From: JBGSKY01 sp041740995
GTDB taxonomy: Bacteria; Planctomycetota; Planctomycetia; Pirellulales; Pirellulaceae
NCBI GenBank assembly: GCA_041740995.1
Contig: JBGSKY010000132.1
Location: 1 to 32,905, forward strand
Reading direction: 5' to 3'
DNA length: 32,905 nt
Positions within the stretch are counted from its first letter, which is position 1, and the number at the start of each line of letters is the position of its first letter. Positions 7,556 to 16,810 of this stretch are shown here, piece after piece. The translations under genes and the position numbers were made by a program. The notes below the pieces were generated by a model. It searched no databases, was not told the origin of the DNA, and was given only the letters and a program-made list of their open reading frames with translations.

Positions 7556-9445
7556 ATGGATATGTTGTTTCTTCGAGCTGGGCGGAGCACGATTTTTACA
7601 GCTTGCTTGATTGCCAGTTTCATGCCGTTATGCAGAGCGGAATCAATCGACGCTTCGACGTCAGTATTGCTGGACCAATTGCTCGCACAAGAAGCAGCCG
7701 GCCAGCATGTAGATCGACTCGATTCGTTAAAGACAACGGACCTCAATCCAATGGCGAATTGGCAAGCCGGCCGGATTATTCAAAACGGTCAATGGGTCTC
7801 GCTGGATGAGTTAGATGCAAACAATATTTCCAAAGAGTTCGAACTCTATATCCAGCGACGCGATCAAGCGACCAACGATCTTCAAGGGCATCGTCAGTTG
7901 GCTGTCTGGGCCGAAAAACACAACCTTGCCGAACAAGCCACTGCGCACTGGAACGAAGTGCTGACGTTTGATCCCAATGACGCAACCGCTCGCAAAAAAC
8001 TAGGACACGTGCTGATCGACAACCGCTGGATTGAAAAATCGGAATTAGACGCGGCGCGTTTGGCGAATAAGGAGCGTATCGCAGCGCTAAAAAAATGGAT
8101 GCCGGAAGTGCAACGCATCGTTTCTATGTTAGAATCGAGTGATTCAAAGACGAAGCTAAAAGGCTTGAAGCAACTTGAAGCGATCAACGACGATCAAGCA
8201 GCCAGTTCGCTTCAAATCGCCATCCTTCAATTGTCCGAACCACTCGCTTTGCCGATGGTAGCGACGTTGAAAAACATGCACAGCACCAAGGCTTGTTACG
8301 CGTTGGTGAACGTGGTTTTGGCTGATCCCAATTCTAAAGTTGGTCTAGCGGCCATGGAGGGATTGAAGGATTACGATGCGCATTTTTATGTGCCCGAACT
8401 GCTTTCGATGCTTGAGTTGCCCGCCAGCGTTCGGCATGAATTGGTCTACAACGGTAACGGCGATTTGATTTTGCAACAGATCGTCGATCGTGAAACGCAG
8501 GACACGAAAGAGCAATACGTTCTTCGAAAGCTGATGACGATCGATACTGGTTCGACGCGACAGGTGGAATCGGTTACTGCCCCTAGCGATGCACCGTTTG
8601 GTTACCAATTTGCCTCTGCAGACCGGTTGACTATCAAAGCTCGAAATGCACAAGCTCAAAAATCGGCGGAAGTACTGGCTGGCATCGAAGCGAGCGAAAG
8701 AGCCGAATCGCTGAACAAACAAAATTTAGAAGCAGCAAAGAATCAGATCGCGATTAAACAAATATTGTCGCAGGCTTCTGGAATTAGTGCCGACGAAAAC
8801 TCACAAGCATTCTGGAACTGGTGGCCATCATATAACGAGCGTGGAACTCGTTTCAACAAACAAGAAAAACGCTATTACGATGAAGATTACAGCTCTGCGG
8901 TCGTTCAAAACACTACGGGCCAGCAGACTTTCCTTCAATACTCGGCTGCACCGCCACCACCACCTCGCTACGATTGCGTAGTCGCAGGCACTCTAGTTCA
9001 AACTTCTCGGGGAATGTTGCCGGTTGAAAGCTTGAAAGCGGGCGATCTTGTGGCAGCGATGGACGTTGAAAGTGGTGAGCTTGCGATGCGGCCGATCACT
9101 TTTTGGGGCGATCGAACTGCCGAAAAAACCTTCAAGATCGCAACCACTGGCGGCTCGCTAGTCGAAGCCACAGGAGGCCACTTTTGGTGGGTCCTGGGCG
9201 AAGGCTGGGTCCGCTCCCGAGAACTAAAACCAGGAATGTTGATCCGAACGGCCCACTCCAGCGTTGAAGTCGCTAGCGTTGAATCGAACGATAAACCGAC
9301 GTTGGTGTATAACTTTGTTGTCGATTCGTCGCACACTTACTTTGTTGGTAAAGAACGTTGGCTATCATGGGACGTTACCGCCTTGAAACCAACGCTGCTC
9401 AAAGTGCCCGGTTTCGCCAATTCGAACAAAATTGCGATGCAATAA
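7556..9445 (+). CDS. Exported HEAT/TPR-like protein with C-terminal Hint (hedgehog/intein-type) domain
   Basis: 629 residues. An N-terminal signal peptide (LRAGRSTIFTACLIASFMPL) probably ends near CRAES. Residues about 110-150 look TPR-like and 190-310 HEAT-like (KLKGLKQLEAINDDQAASSL, TKACYALVNVVLADPNSKVG). Residues 405-470 are a low-complexity aromatic and proline linker ending AAPPPPPRYD. Residues 473-606 form a Hint domain: C474 in CVVAGTLVQTSRGMLPVESL, block-B T539 and H542 in EATGGHFWWV, and the final YNFVVDSSHTYFVGKERWLS. The usual terminal His-Asn of inteins and pre-toxin Hint domains is absent (WLSWD), and only about 23 residues follow, so there is no toxin or extein. N-S acyl shift and cleavage or ligand attachment may occur, intein splicing should not. 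Confidence 0.85.
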   Translation: MDMLFLRAGRSTIFTACLIASFMPLCRAESIDASTSVLLDQLLAQEAAGQHVDRLDSLKTTDLNPMANWQAGRIIQNGQWVSLDELDANNISKEFELYIQRRDQATNDLQGHRQLAVWAEKHNLAEQATAHWNEVLTFDPNDATARKKLGHVLIDNRWIEKSELDAARLANKERIAALKKWMPEVQRIVSMLESSDSKTKLKGLKQLEAINDDQAASSLQIAILQLSEPLALPMVATLKNMHSTKACYALVNVVLADPNSKVGLAAMEGLKDYDAHFYVPELLSMLELPASVRHELVYNGNGDLILQQIVDRETQDTKEQYVLRKLMTIDTGSTRQVESVTAPSDAPFGYQFASADRLTIKARNAQAQKSAEVLAGIEASERAESLNKQNLEAAKNQIAIKQILSQASGISADENSQAFWNWWPSYNERGTRFNKQEKRYYDEDYSSAVVQNTTGQQTFLQYSAAPPPPPRYDCVVAGTLVQTSRGMLPVESLKAGDLVAAMDVESGELAMRPITFWGDRTAEKTFKIATTGGSLVEATGGHFWWVLGEGWVRSRELKPGMLIRTAHSSVEVASVESNDKPTLVYNFVVDSSHTYFVGKERWLSWDVTALKPTLLKVPGFANSNKIAMQ

Positions 9446-9588
9446 ACGCGACAGAGATTACGAATCGATGTAGCGAAAACTGAAGTAGCCCGCCGAGAAA
9501 TTTTAAAACCGGCGGCTGCCGACAATTCGCTCAGTTGAAGATATTTTTCCCGCCTGATATCCCCGCCTCAACGCGATGCCATTTTTTT

Positions 9589-9621
9589 GGCCGATGAGAC
9601 TTTTGTTGTGTCTCATCGGTC
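9589..9621. promoter_or_regulatory. Perfect hairpin / inverted repeat upstream of DUF1592 gene
   Basis: ccgatgagac at 9591-9600 and gtctcatcgg at 9610-9619 form a perfect 10-bp inverted repeat with a 9-base loop, extendable by two pairs (one G-U). No T-run follows on the plus strand, so it is not a typical terminator of the Hint gene. It lies 30 bp before the ATG at 9652 and could be an operator or a 5'-UTR hairpin. Confidence 0.55.
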
Positions 9622-9651
9622 GTTGGCTCGTTCTGAATTTTGAAATTGAAG

Positions 9652-12600
9652 ATGAACAAATTTCTTAACTCGCTATTCGCATTGGCGATACTGATCGTTA
9701 ACGCATTGCAAACTTCCGGTGCGATCGGTAGCGAAACAACTGCCCCGGAAACGCAAGCCGATAACGCATCCGAACAGGAAGCAATTCTGCTGGATCGACG
9801 CTTCGAAGCGACAGTCAAGCCATTCATTCAGTCGTATTGCATCTCTTGCCACGGTGCCGACGAACCGGAAGCAGGTTTCAATCTGAGTATTTATTCAACG
9901 ATGGCTTCGGCAGTTGAAGGCCATGCTTATTGGCAACAGATCAGCGAGCGAGTCGAGCTGGGCGATATGCCGCCAGAAGACGCAGTGGTTCGGCCAACGC
10001 CGGCGCAGCGTGATGCGATCGTGACTTGGATCAGCGATTCATTACGTTACGAAGCCACAAGAAATTCCGGTGACCCTGGCATGGTGCTAGCAAGACGGCT
10101 AAGCAACTCGGAATATGATTACACAATTCGCGATTTGACTGGTGTGGATCTAAGGCCGACATGTGAGTTTCAGATCGATCCGACAAATCAAGCTGGCTTC
10201 GATAACTCCGGCGAATCGCTATTCATGTCGCCGACGTTACTAGACAAATACTTGAAGGCGGCACGTTCGATCGCTGACCATATGTTCTTGCAACCCGAAG
10301 GCTTCAGCTTTGCGCCAACGCCGATGATTGTCGAGACCGATCGCGATCAATATTGTGTTAGCCAAATTATCAACTTCTATCACCAACACAATATCGATTA
10401 CGCCGACTACTTCGAAGCCGCATGGATGTTCAAACATCGTGCCGCATTGCAAAAGCCAAATGATAGCCTGGACAGCTTCGCAAGCGAGCTTCGAGTCAGT
10501 CCAAAGTATCTGGCGACGATTTGGGATCTGCTTGAAAGTGACAGCAACAAGGTTGGCCCGCTAAATAGACTGCGAATCATGTGGGTCGCATTGCCAGCCC
10601 CGACAAAAGATCAATCGCAACTTGCTCGCCAGGAATGTGAAGCAATGCGTGACTTTGTCGTCAAACTGCGGAAGAAATTGGAAATGCGCTTCCTCAATAT
10701 CGCGGCTGGAGAAGTCCGATCTAATTCGCAACCGCTGCTGATTTGGAAGAATGTCCAATACGCAACGCATCGCCGCGATTTTGATCGACAACAACTGCAA
10801 ATCGACGGCGAACTCCAGGCAACACTCGACGCGAAAGACGAGCCAGGCGCGAAAGGTGATCTTGGACCCGGCAGCACGCAGATTGTCGTCAATCAACCAG
10901 GTGATCCAGACTTGTTCGTTCCTGCCGATCAGAGACAAACCTACGAAGCCAGTTTTGTAGAATTCTGTCGCGTGTTTCCAGATATGTTCTACAAGCAAGA
11001 ACGTGGTCGCAATTACTTTGACACCAAGAGAGACAAGGGCCGATATCTCAGTGCTGGTTTCCACAACATCATGGGCTACTTTCGTGACGATCAACCACTC
11101 TACGAATTGTTGCTCGCCAGTGACCAACAGCGCGAATTGGATCGGATGTGGGACGAGCTGGATTTTGTCGCTTCGGCAATTTCGCGAATGTACGTTCAGT
11201 TTTATCGCAGTGGTGGACCTCGCGAAGGGCGAATGCGGCTGAGCGACAGCTCCAAAGACATCGAACCATCCGACGAAAGTTCGATCACTTCGGAATTGAA
11301 TATTGCGCAACTAAAAGATCGCTACGTTGAACTGGCTCAAAGCGGCCCTGAAGTCGGCAAAGTTGCTGTCAACGATTATTTTGATTGGGTCAATGATCGT
11401 ATCCGTTGGCTCGAAAAAAGTCGTGCCGATTCGGAAGCGTTACATCTCGAAGCACTGCTCAAATTCGCGGCTCGCGCGTATCGTCGGCCACTATCGAATT
11501 TGGAAGATGCCGACCTGCTGAACTTCTATCGATCCGCTCGCGTTCGAGACGGAATGGACCACGAAACGGCAATGCGAGAATCGATCGTCGCAGTATTGAT
11601 GTACCCTGACATGTGTTATCGAATCGATGATTGCGTCGATGACATGAACGGTCGTGAGGTTGATGAAAATTCTGCATCGATAACTATTCGCCCGCTGACT
11701 GATTCAGCCCTTGCAAGTCGCTTAAGCTATTTCTTGTGGTCGAGTATCCCTGATGAAGAGCTTCTATCGCATGTTGAGGCAGGAGATCTTCATGAACCAT
11801 CGGTGGTTGCATCGCAAGCTCGTCGGATGATAAAAGATCCGCGAGCTCGAGCTTTGGCCGTTGAATTTGGTGGCAGCTGGCTCGACTTTCGTCATTTTGG
11901 TTCGCTCAACACGGTCGATCTAGAACGCTTTCCAAGCTTCACCGGCGATTTGCGCGACGCAATGTTCGAAGAGCCGGTACGCTATCTCATGGAAGTCATT
12001 GAGAAAGATCGCTCAATCCTCGATTTGCTCTTTGGAAACGACACCTTTGTCAATCCTGTGTTAGCGAAACACTACGGAATACCTTTCGCGGACAGCCAGG
12101 GTAACGACCAGTGGACGCACGTCGAAAACGCAGCCGATTATGGTCGCGGTGGCCTGCTGCCGATGGCGGTTTTCCTAACCAAAAACGCGCCGGGGCTTAG
12201 AACTAGCCCCGTCAAACGCGGCAATTGGGTGGTGAAGAATTTGCTTGGCGAACGGATTGCTCCGCCGCCGCCGGGCGTGCCAGAACTTCCGCAAGACGAA
12301 GCGAAATCTGAACTGTCGTTGCGCGAGGTGCTTGCACGTCATCGTGAGAATGCGAGTTGTTCCGTGTGCCATGAGCGGTTCGATTCGTTCGGATTGGTTT
12401 TCGAAGGGTTTGGTCCGATCGGTGAAATACGCGCTGCCGATCTCGGCGGACGAGCGATCGACGCCAACGCGACTTTTCCAGACGGCAGCGAAGGCAACGG
12501 CGTGCCAGGCGTCAAAGCGCACCTTCGCGATCAGCGTCAAGCGGATTTTGTTGATAACTTTAACAGTAAACTTCTCGTCTACGCGCTGGGACGAAGCTTG

Positions 12601-12750
12601 CTCATTTCCGACCGCGACCTGATCGAGGAAATGAATCGACGACTGGCCGATAACGGTTTTCGATTCAGCGATGCGATTGAATGTATCGTTACTAGCAAAC
12701 AGTTCTTGAACAAGCGGGCTGATGTAAAACTCGCAGTGGACCAAAGGTAA
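9652..12750 (+). CDS. Planctomycete c-type-heme protein, DUF1587/DUF1592/DUF1588/DUF1585 architecture
   Basis: 1032 residues from ATG 9652. A TTG at 9640 would add MKLK, but MNKFLNSLFALAILIV gives a normal signal peptide. A heme c site, YCISCHG, is at C63-C66-H67. DUF1587 follows (SNSEYDYTIRDLTGVDLRPT, GFDNSGESLFMSPTLLDKYL). Residues about 600-820 are DUF1595/DUF1592 (ARAYRRPLSNLEDADLLNFY, SRLSYFLWSSIPDEELL). DUF1588 and DUF1585 complete the C-terminus (GRGGLLPMAVFLTKNAPGLR, LLVYALGRSLLISDRDLIEE), with a second CxxCH, CSVCH, at C903-H907. The family is expanded in planctomycetes and of unproven function; an extracytoplasmic redox role is inferred from the heme sites. A DUF1552 gene starts 5 bp downstream, the standard pairing. 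Confidence 0.92.
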   Translation: MNKFLNSLFALAILIVNALQTSGAIGSETTAPETQADNASEQEAILLDRRFEATVKPFIQSYCISCHGADEPEAGFNLSIYSTMASAVEGHAYWQQISERVELGDMPPEDAVVRPTPAQRDAIVTWISDSLRYEATRNSGDPGMVLARRLSNSEYDYTIRDLTGVDLRPTCEFQIDPTNQAGFDNSGESLFMSPTLLDKYLKAARSIADHMFLQPEGFSFAPTPMIVETDRDQYCVSQIINFYHQHNIDYADYFEAAWMFKHRAALQKPNDSLDSFASELRVSPKYLATIWDLLESDSNKVGPLNRLRIMWVALPAPTKDQSQLARQECEAMRDFVVKLRKKLEMRFLNIAAGEVRSNSQPLLIWKNVQYATHRRDFDRQQLQIDGELQATLDAKDEPGAKGDLGPGSTQIVVNQPGDPDLFVPADQRQTYEASFVEFCRVFPDMFYKQERGRNYFDTKRDKGRYLSAGFHNIMGYFRDDQPLYELLLASDQQRELDRMWDELDFVASAISRMYVQFYRSGGPREGRMRLSDSSKDIEPSDESSITSELNIAQLKDRYVELAQSGPEVGKVAVNDYFDWVNDRIRWLEKSRADSEALHLEALLKFAARAYRRPLSNLEDADLLNFYRSARVRDGMDHETAMRESIVAVLMYPDMCYRIDDCVDDMNGREVDENSASITIRPLTDSALASRLSYFLWSSIPDEELLSHVEAGDLHEPSVVASQARRMIKDPRARALAVEFGGSWLDFRHFGSLNTVDLERFPSFTGDLRDAMFEEPVRYLMEVIEKDRSILDLLFGNDTFVNPVLAKHYGIPFADSQGNDQWTHVENAADYGRGGLLPMAVFLTKNAPGLRTSPVKRGNWVVKNLLGERIAPPPPGVPELPQDEAKSELSLREVLARHRENASCSVCHERFDSFGLVFEGFGPIGEIRAADLGGRAIDANATFPDGSEGNGVPGVKAHLRDQRQADFVDNFNSKLLVYALGRSLLISDRDLIEEMNRRLADNGFRFSDAIECIVTSKQFLNKRADVKLAVDQR

Positions 12751-12755
12751 ATGCG

Positions 12756-14123
12756 ATGAAAAGAAATCGAAATATGAGTCATCTGAACCAGAAACGCGTT
12801 GCTCGACGAACAATGCTGCGTGGCGTTGGCGTGACGATGGCTCTTCCGTGGCTGGAGTCGCTGGCCGGCCCGACATTAATTGCCAGCGAGTCGGATGCCG
12901 CAGTGGTGGGAGAATTTGGCGCGATGCCTAAACGTTTCGGCGTCATGTTTATGGGCTGCGGCGTTAACCCAGATCATTGGTGGGCCAAAGGCGATGGTAC
13001 AGAGATGGAGCTTGGTAAATCTCTTCAGCCGCTTGCGTCATTGAAATCGAAAGTCAATGTCATCCACGGACTTTTCAACAAAGAAGCGACTGGTCAGGGT
13101 ATTCATCCGGGAATGACTGGTAACCTGCTATCTGGTGTCCCAATCCAACGCGGTGCGGTGATCCACGGCGGAATTAGCATGGATCAGATGCTGGCCAATC
13201 ACATCGGTCAAGAAACGCTACAACCGAGCATGGTGCTTGCTTGTGAGCAACCGATGACCGGCTACCACGAATCAAATTTTTCAAACGCTTACAGTTCGCA
13301 TATTTCGTGGCAGAGCGAAAATTCCCCGATGCCCAACGAGATGTATCCTTCGCTTGCGTTTGACAGTCTTTTCGAAAACCGTGGCGCGCTGCGTAATGTC
13401 AGTATTTTAGATCGCGTGAAAGAACGGGCTTCACAAATCAGCCGCGAAGTCAGTTCGACTGATCGTTTAAAGTTGGATGAATATCTTTCCAGCGTGCGAG
13501 ACCTTGAGAAGGATATCGAACGGATGCGAACTCAGAAAGACAAGGCCGCTCAGCGAGCAAACGACAAAGGGCGCGCTGTGGAAATCATGAAGCGACCAGA
13601 CAATGGTTTGCCGGAAGACCTACGCGAGCATGCACGAGTGATGTGTGACATCATTGCATTGGGTTTCCAGACGGATAAAACTCGAATCGCGTCGCTGATT
13701 CTTGCACGCGATTTGTCGTCGCTCTATTACCCGTTTCTCGGCGTCAGTGATGGACATCATGGCGCTTCACACAATGACACGTCCGAAGGTTATGAACGAA
13801 TCGCAAGTTTCCATTTGAGCCAGTTGGCTTACCTTGCTCAGCGACTCGATGAAATGCCCGAGGGCGAAGGCACGGTTTTGGACAACACCTGTTTGATGTT
13901 TATGTCGAACATGTTTTCTGGTTCAAGCCATGACAACAAGAAGGTTCCCGTCGTTACTGCTGGCGGGCTTGGCGGAACGCTTAAGACGGGTCGTTCGTTG
14001 GACTATCTCGACGCTGGCGACGATAACCGCAAGTTGTGCAGTCTCTATCTCGGGATTATGGATCGGATGGGTGTCCAGCTTGACCATTTCGGAGACGCCG
14101 ATTCAAGATTGGTCGGCCTGTAG
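12756..14123 (+). CDS. DUF1552 family protein, Tat-exported
   Basis: 455 residues. The N-terminus NQKRVARRTMLRGVGVTMAL holds a twin-arginine motif followed by a hydrophobic stretch, so the protein should be exported folded through Tat. DUF1552 hallmarks include PKRFGVMFMGCGVNPDHWW, ATGQGIHPGMTGNLLSG, the HHGASHND segment, and CLMFMSNMFSGSSHDNKKVP, which is reminiscent of the DUF1501/sulfatase-like alkaline phosphatase fold. It begins 5 bp after the stop of the DUF1592-type heme protein, with AAAGG as ribosome binding site, so the two are translationally linked. Function is unknown; the invariable pairing suggests a joint periplasmic process. An internal ATG at 12774 is a possible alternative start that still keeps the Tat motif. 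Confidence 0.92.
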   Translation: MKRNRNMSHLNQKRVARRTMLRGVGVTMALPWLESLAGPTLIASESDAAVVGEFGAMPKRFGVMFMGCGVNPDHWWAKGDGTEMELGKSLQPLASLKSKVNVIHGLFNKEATGQGIHPGMTGNLLSGVPIQRGAVIHGGISMDQMLANHIGQETLQPSMVLACEQPMTGYHESNFSNAYSSHISWQSENSPMPNEMYPSLAFDSLFENRGALRNVSILDRVKERASQISREVSSTDRLKLDEYLSSVRDLEKDIERMRTQKDKAAQRANDKGRAVEIMKRPDNGLPEDLREHARVMCDIIALGFQTDKTRIASLILARDLSSLYYPFLGVSDGHHGASHNDTSEGYERIASFHLSQLAYLAQRLDEMPEGEGTVLDNTCLMFMSNMFSGSSHDNKKVPVVTAGGLGGTLKTGRSLDYLDAGDDNRKLCSLYLGIMDRMGVQLDHFGDADSRLVGL

Positions 14124-14347
14124 AATTAATTCGGTCCGCCGCCAGCCCGATTTTCGCTAGTCTTCTTGTGCCCGCCAAACGATCGACTAACATCGTCGCT
14201 AAACTGCGGTACTGATCGTCAATCGGTATCGCCATCGTTTAACAATGTGGGCATCGTTCCGCGTCTGCTTCGCATTCAAACTAGCCAGTTGGGAAGCCGA
14301 TAAGACGAAAATCGCTGCGACTTACATTCAAGAGTTTAATTCGATTG

Positions 14348-15550
14348 ATGGATTACCGAGTTTGCATCTTTTTGATCGGTGTTGTGCTTGGGCACGGCGC
14401 GTTTTTTACGTATTTCTTCAATCGCATCAATGCAACGCGATTTAATCGAAAGAAAATAAAACGCGTCGAAAAAGCAATGGCTGTCGTTTTCTTTGTAATT
14501 CCAATCGTACTGTTGGTTACTGACGGATCGGTCGCCTGGAAATCGATCCTCGCTGGTCCGGCGGCTTTACAGCAGATGACAAGTTTTGCGTCGCTCTACA
14601 GTGTCGCTGCCTGGACCGCTTTACTCTTGCTTCTGCCGTTGTGGATCGTAGGACGTTTGGGTTACTGGTCACAGTCGAAACACGAATCGCGGATTGAGCG
14701 ACAAATGATCGACGCGGCCAAGGAGGTTGGACCGGAGCTTTTTAAGCCGACTTGGTTAAAAAAACTTGCGAAACTTCCCGGCAACCAAATTCACTTGATT
14801 GAAATCAATACGAAGCGATTGACAATAGATCGTTTGCCGCAAACTTGGCAGGACATTCGCATTGCTCACTTGTCGGATCTGCATTTGACTGGTTGGTATG
14901 ACCTGCGTTACCAAGAACTTGCAATTGAGCATCTGATGCAGCAAAAACCCGACGTGCTTTGCCTCTCGGGCGATCTGATCGATTTTGACCATTGCTTGGA
15001 TGATACATTGACGCTGCTTGAAAGCCTGACTTGTCCGCTTGGGTGTTACTTCTTGTTAGGCAACCACGATAGACGCATCCGACAGATCGAAAACCTGCGT
15101 GCACGCTTGGTATCGGCTGGATGGAAAGACGTTGGACAAGAGACAATCGAGCGGACAGTCGGCACGCGAGTCTTGCAAGTTTTCGGCAACGAGCGGCCTT
15201 GGTTTGATCATCCACATCGCCAAGCGACCGAGCAAGTTTTGCTCAGCGGACCGCGACCTGCGAACCTATTGCGAATTGGCATTTCGCACAGCCCTGATCA
15301 ACGTCGTTGGGGCCAAAAATGCGATTGTGATTTACTGTTGTGCGGCCACACACATGGCGGTCAAATCCGTCTGCCGATAGTCGGTCCAATCATAAGCCCA
15401 AGCTGGGACGGCAGTCGTTTTGCGTCAGGGATTTTTCAGATGGGCACGCAAACAATGCACGTGTCACGCGGCTTGTCGGGGACGCAACCGTTGCGAATCA
15501 ATTGCACGCCGGAAGTGAGCATCCTGCAACTCACAAGCAAAACAGATTAG
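14348..15550 (+). CDS. Membrane-anchored metallophosphoesterase
   Basis: 400 residues from ATG 14348; a TTG at 14345 is the only extension. N-terminal hydrophobic helices (MDYRVCIFLIGVVLG, AVVFFVIPIVLLVTDG, WTALLLLLPLWIVG) anchor it in a membrane. The catalytic domain carries every calcineurin-type metal-binding block: SDLHL, SGDLIDFD, GNHDRR, ISHSPDQ and GHTHGGQ. It matches the YaeI/YkoQ-like group that includes phosphodiesterases and the LpxG-type UDP-2,3-diacylglucosamine hydrolases, so lipid A precursor or other pyrophosphate cleavage is possible. Substrate is not determinable. It is probably transcribed alone, with 224 bp of featureless sequence upstream. Confidence 0.88.
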   Translation: MDYRVCIFLIGVVLGHGAFFTYFFNRINATRFNRKKIKRVEKAMAVVFFVIPIVLLVTDGSVAWKSILAGPAALQQMTSFASLYSVAAWTALLLLLPLWIVGRLGYWSQSKHESRIERQMIDAAKEVGPELFKPTWLKKLAKLPGNQIHLIEINTKRLTIDRLPQTWQDIRIAHLSDLHLTGWYDLRYQELAIEHLMQQKPDVLCLSGDLIDFDHCLDDTLTLLESLTCPLGCYFLLGNHDRRIRQIENLRARLVSAGWKDVGQETIERTVGTRVLQVFGNERPWFDHPHRQATEQVLLSGPRPANLLRIGISHSPDQRRWGQKCDCDLLLCGHTHGGQIRLPIVGPIISPSWDGSRFASGIFQMGTQTMHVSRGLSGTQPLRINCTPEVSILQLTSKTD

Positions 15551-15613
15551 CCCACGGAATATTTTGGCACCACCTGAAATGTAAGGTTGCAGCGAAACTC
15601 GCCAAGAGTTTTG

Positions 15614-16810
15614 TCACTTCAATCCTGGCCATTCTGGAAGCTCAAACTTCTTGACCGTGTTAGCAGTGTGTTCTGAATAATGTCGTTGCATTTGAACCAG
15701 CAACGCGCGTAACGTCGGCCACGAACTGGCTGGCGGTTTCTGATCCACGTCCAAGCCATCGAGGAGAAAAGCGAACCGGCGAGTGAAATCGCTGACACGT
15801 TGCATTTGTCTCGCTTCCTCGGCGCCGGTCCAATCTGGATGTGCAAAAACGTAATCCGGTGGCATTTGTTTCGGATTCTGGTTCATGACTGGAATAGCTG
15901 GGTCAATTTGATGGTAAATCTGCGAGAAGAATTGCAATTGCCGACCCATCATGTGTTCGACATTCCATCGCGGCGTGTGTGTGCCGTTGCTCGGCTTGAA
16001 GTTCATTTGCTCAACTGTCAAAACCCTGAATACTTCTTGTGAATCGGAACACGATTTTTCCATCGCAACAAATAACTCGCTCATCGAATCAGGAATGATC
16101 CACGGCGTTGTTGATAGCGATTCGATTAGCAATTTTGTATCGGTATCAGGATTCGCACTAACAGCGGCGGTATTGTGAGAGGTAATCTTTACCGGCACAT
16201 CGCCGAATAAGCTTGTTAGTTTTTCTTCACTCGGGAGAGTTGATTGCCCTTCGTGGCTCAGTAAAACTCGCCGTGGTTTTACAGCATCAATCAAACGATC
16301 GAGCTTCAGCGTTTCTGGATCCATCGCAGTGATGAACAGAACGTCGGTTTTTTCGAACATCGACAAGTCCGTCAATGCTTGATCATCGACTAGCTTGCTG
16401 GCAAGAATCAAAATGCGGACGCCATCGGTTTCAACCGCTAACGCGACCGAGCGATCTTCAACGATAATCGAGGTGACTAGTACTTGATTGTCGGTATTAG
16501 TGTTCACTTTCTTTACAGTGGTCCAGTTCGCATCCGCTTGATTGGCTGGCCGCGACAGTACGTGGTTCCAGTTTTTATCAAACTCGACAACTTGGACTGG
16601 TCCGCGATCAGCTAACAACGCAAGTTGATCTTTCGCCGTCGGTGATTGCATTTCGATTGCGATCGACAAGCCCCATTGATTTTCGATGGATATTACCCTG
16701 CCCTGCCAACTGCGAATGGCGATCGGTTGTCCGACGTCGCCAAATGTAGACGACGCGAGGATCGCGGTGAGCATCAGCGTGCCACAAAAAACATTGACTA
16801 TTCGATTCAC
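15614..16810 (-). CDS. Exported protein with degenerate metallo-beta-lactamase-like half and DinB-like C-terminal domain
   Basis: 398 residues with a signal peptide (IVNVFCGTLMLTAILASSTF). Residues about 30-210 have the strand pattern of a UlaG-type lactamase fold (GVRILILASKLVDDQALTDL, KTDVLFITAMDPETLKLDRL, PRRVLLSHEG) but no HxHxDH metal motif. Residues about 230-398 look like a DinB four-helix domain. The histidine triad would be H286 in WNVEHMMG and H377 and H381 in RHYSEH, as in DinB-family metal sites. The helix with the R-x-Q-M-x-R-V segment lies between. DinB proteins are usually cytosolic thiol or nucleophile transferases, so an exported version is noteworthy. It converges on the phosphoesterase gene with 63 bp between them. 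No enzymatic role can be assigned. Confidence 0.7.
   Translation of the reverse strand: MNRIVNVFCGTLMLTAILASSTFGDVGQPIAIRSWQGRVISIENQWGLSIAIEMQSPTAKDQLALLADRGPVQVVEFDKNWNHVLSRPANQADANWTTVKKVNTNTDNQVLVTSIIVEDRSVALAVETDGVRILILASKLVDDQALTDLSMFEKTDVLFITAMDPETLKLDRLIDAVKPRRVLLSHEGQSTLPSEEKLTSLFGDVPVKITSHNTAAVSANPDTDTKLLIESLSTTPWIIPDSMSELFVAMEKSCSDSQEVFRVLTVEQMNFKPSNGTHTPRWNVEHMMGRQLQFFSQIYHQIDPAIPVMNQNPKQMPPDYVFAHPDWTGAEEARQMQRVSDFTRRFAFLLDGLDVDQKPPASSWPTLRALLVQMQRHYSEHTANTVKKFELPEWPGLK

Noticed and set aside
8972..9445. Polymorphic toxin or contact-dependent inhibition protein
   Set aside because: Only about 23 residues follow the Hint domain, so there is no toxin domain, and no immunity gene follows.
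9591..9619. Rho-independent terminator for the Hint-domain gene
   Set aside because: The hairpin is strong but no T-run follows on the plus strand; the T-run precedes it.
10561..11310. 249-residue minus-strand open frame inside the DUF1592 gene
   Set aside because: Antisense to an intact domain protein; no recognisable motifs, composition typical of a mirror frame.
12175..12876. 233-residue minus-strand open frame spanning the DUF1592/DUF1552 junction
   Set aside because: It overlaps both genuine genes on the other strand and shows no domain character.
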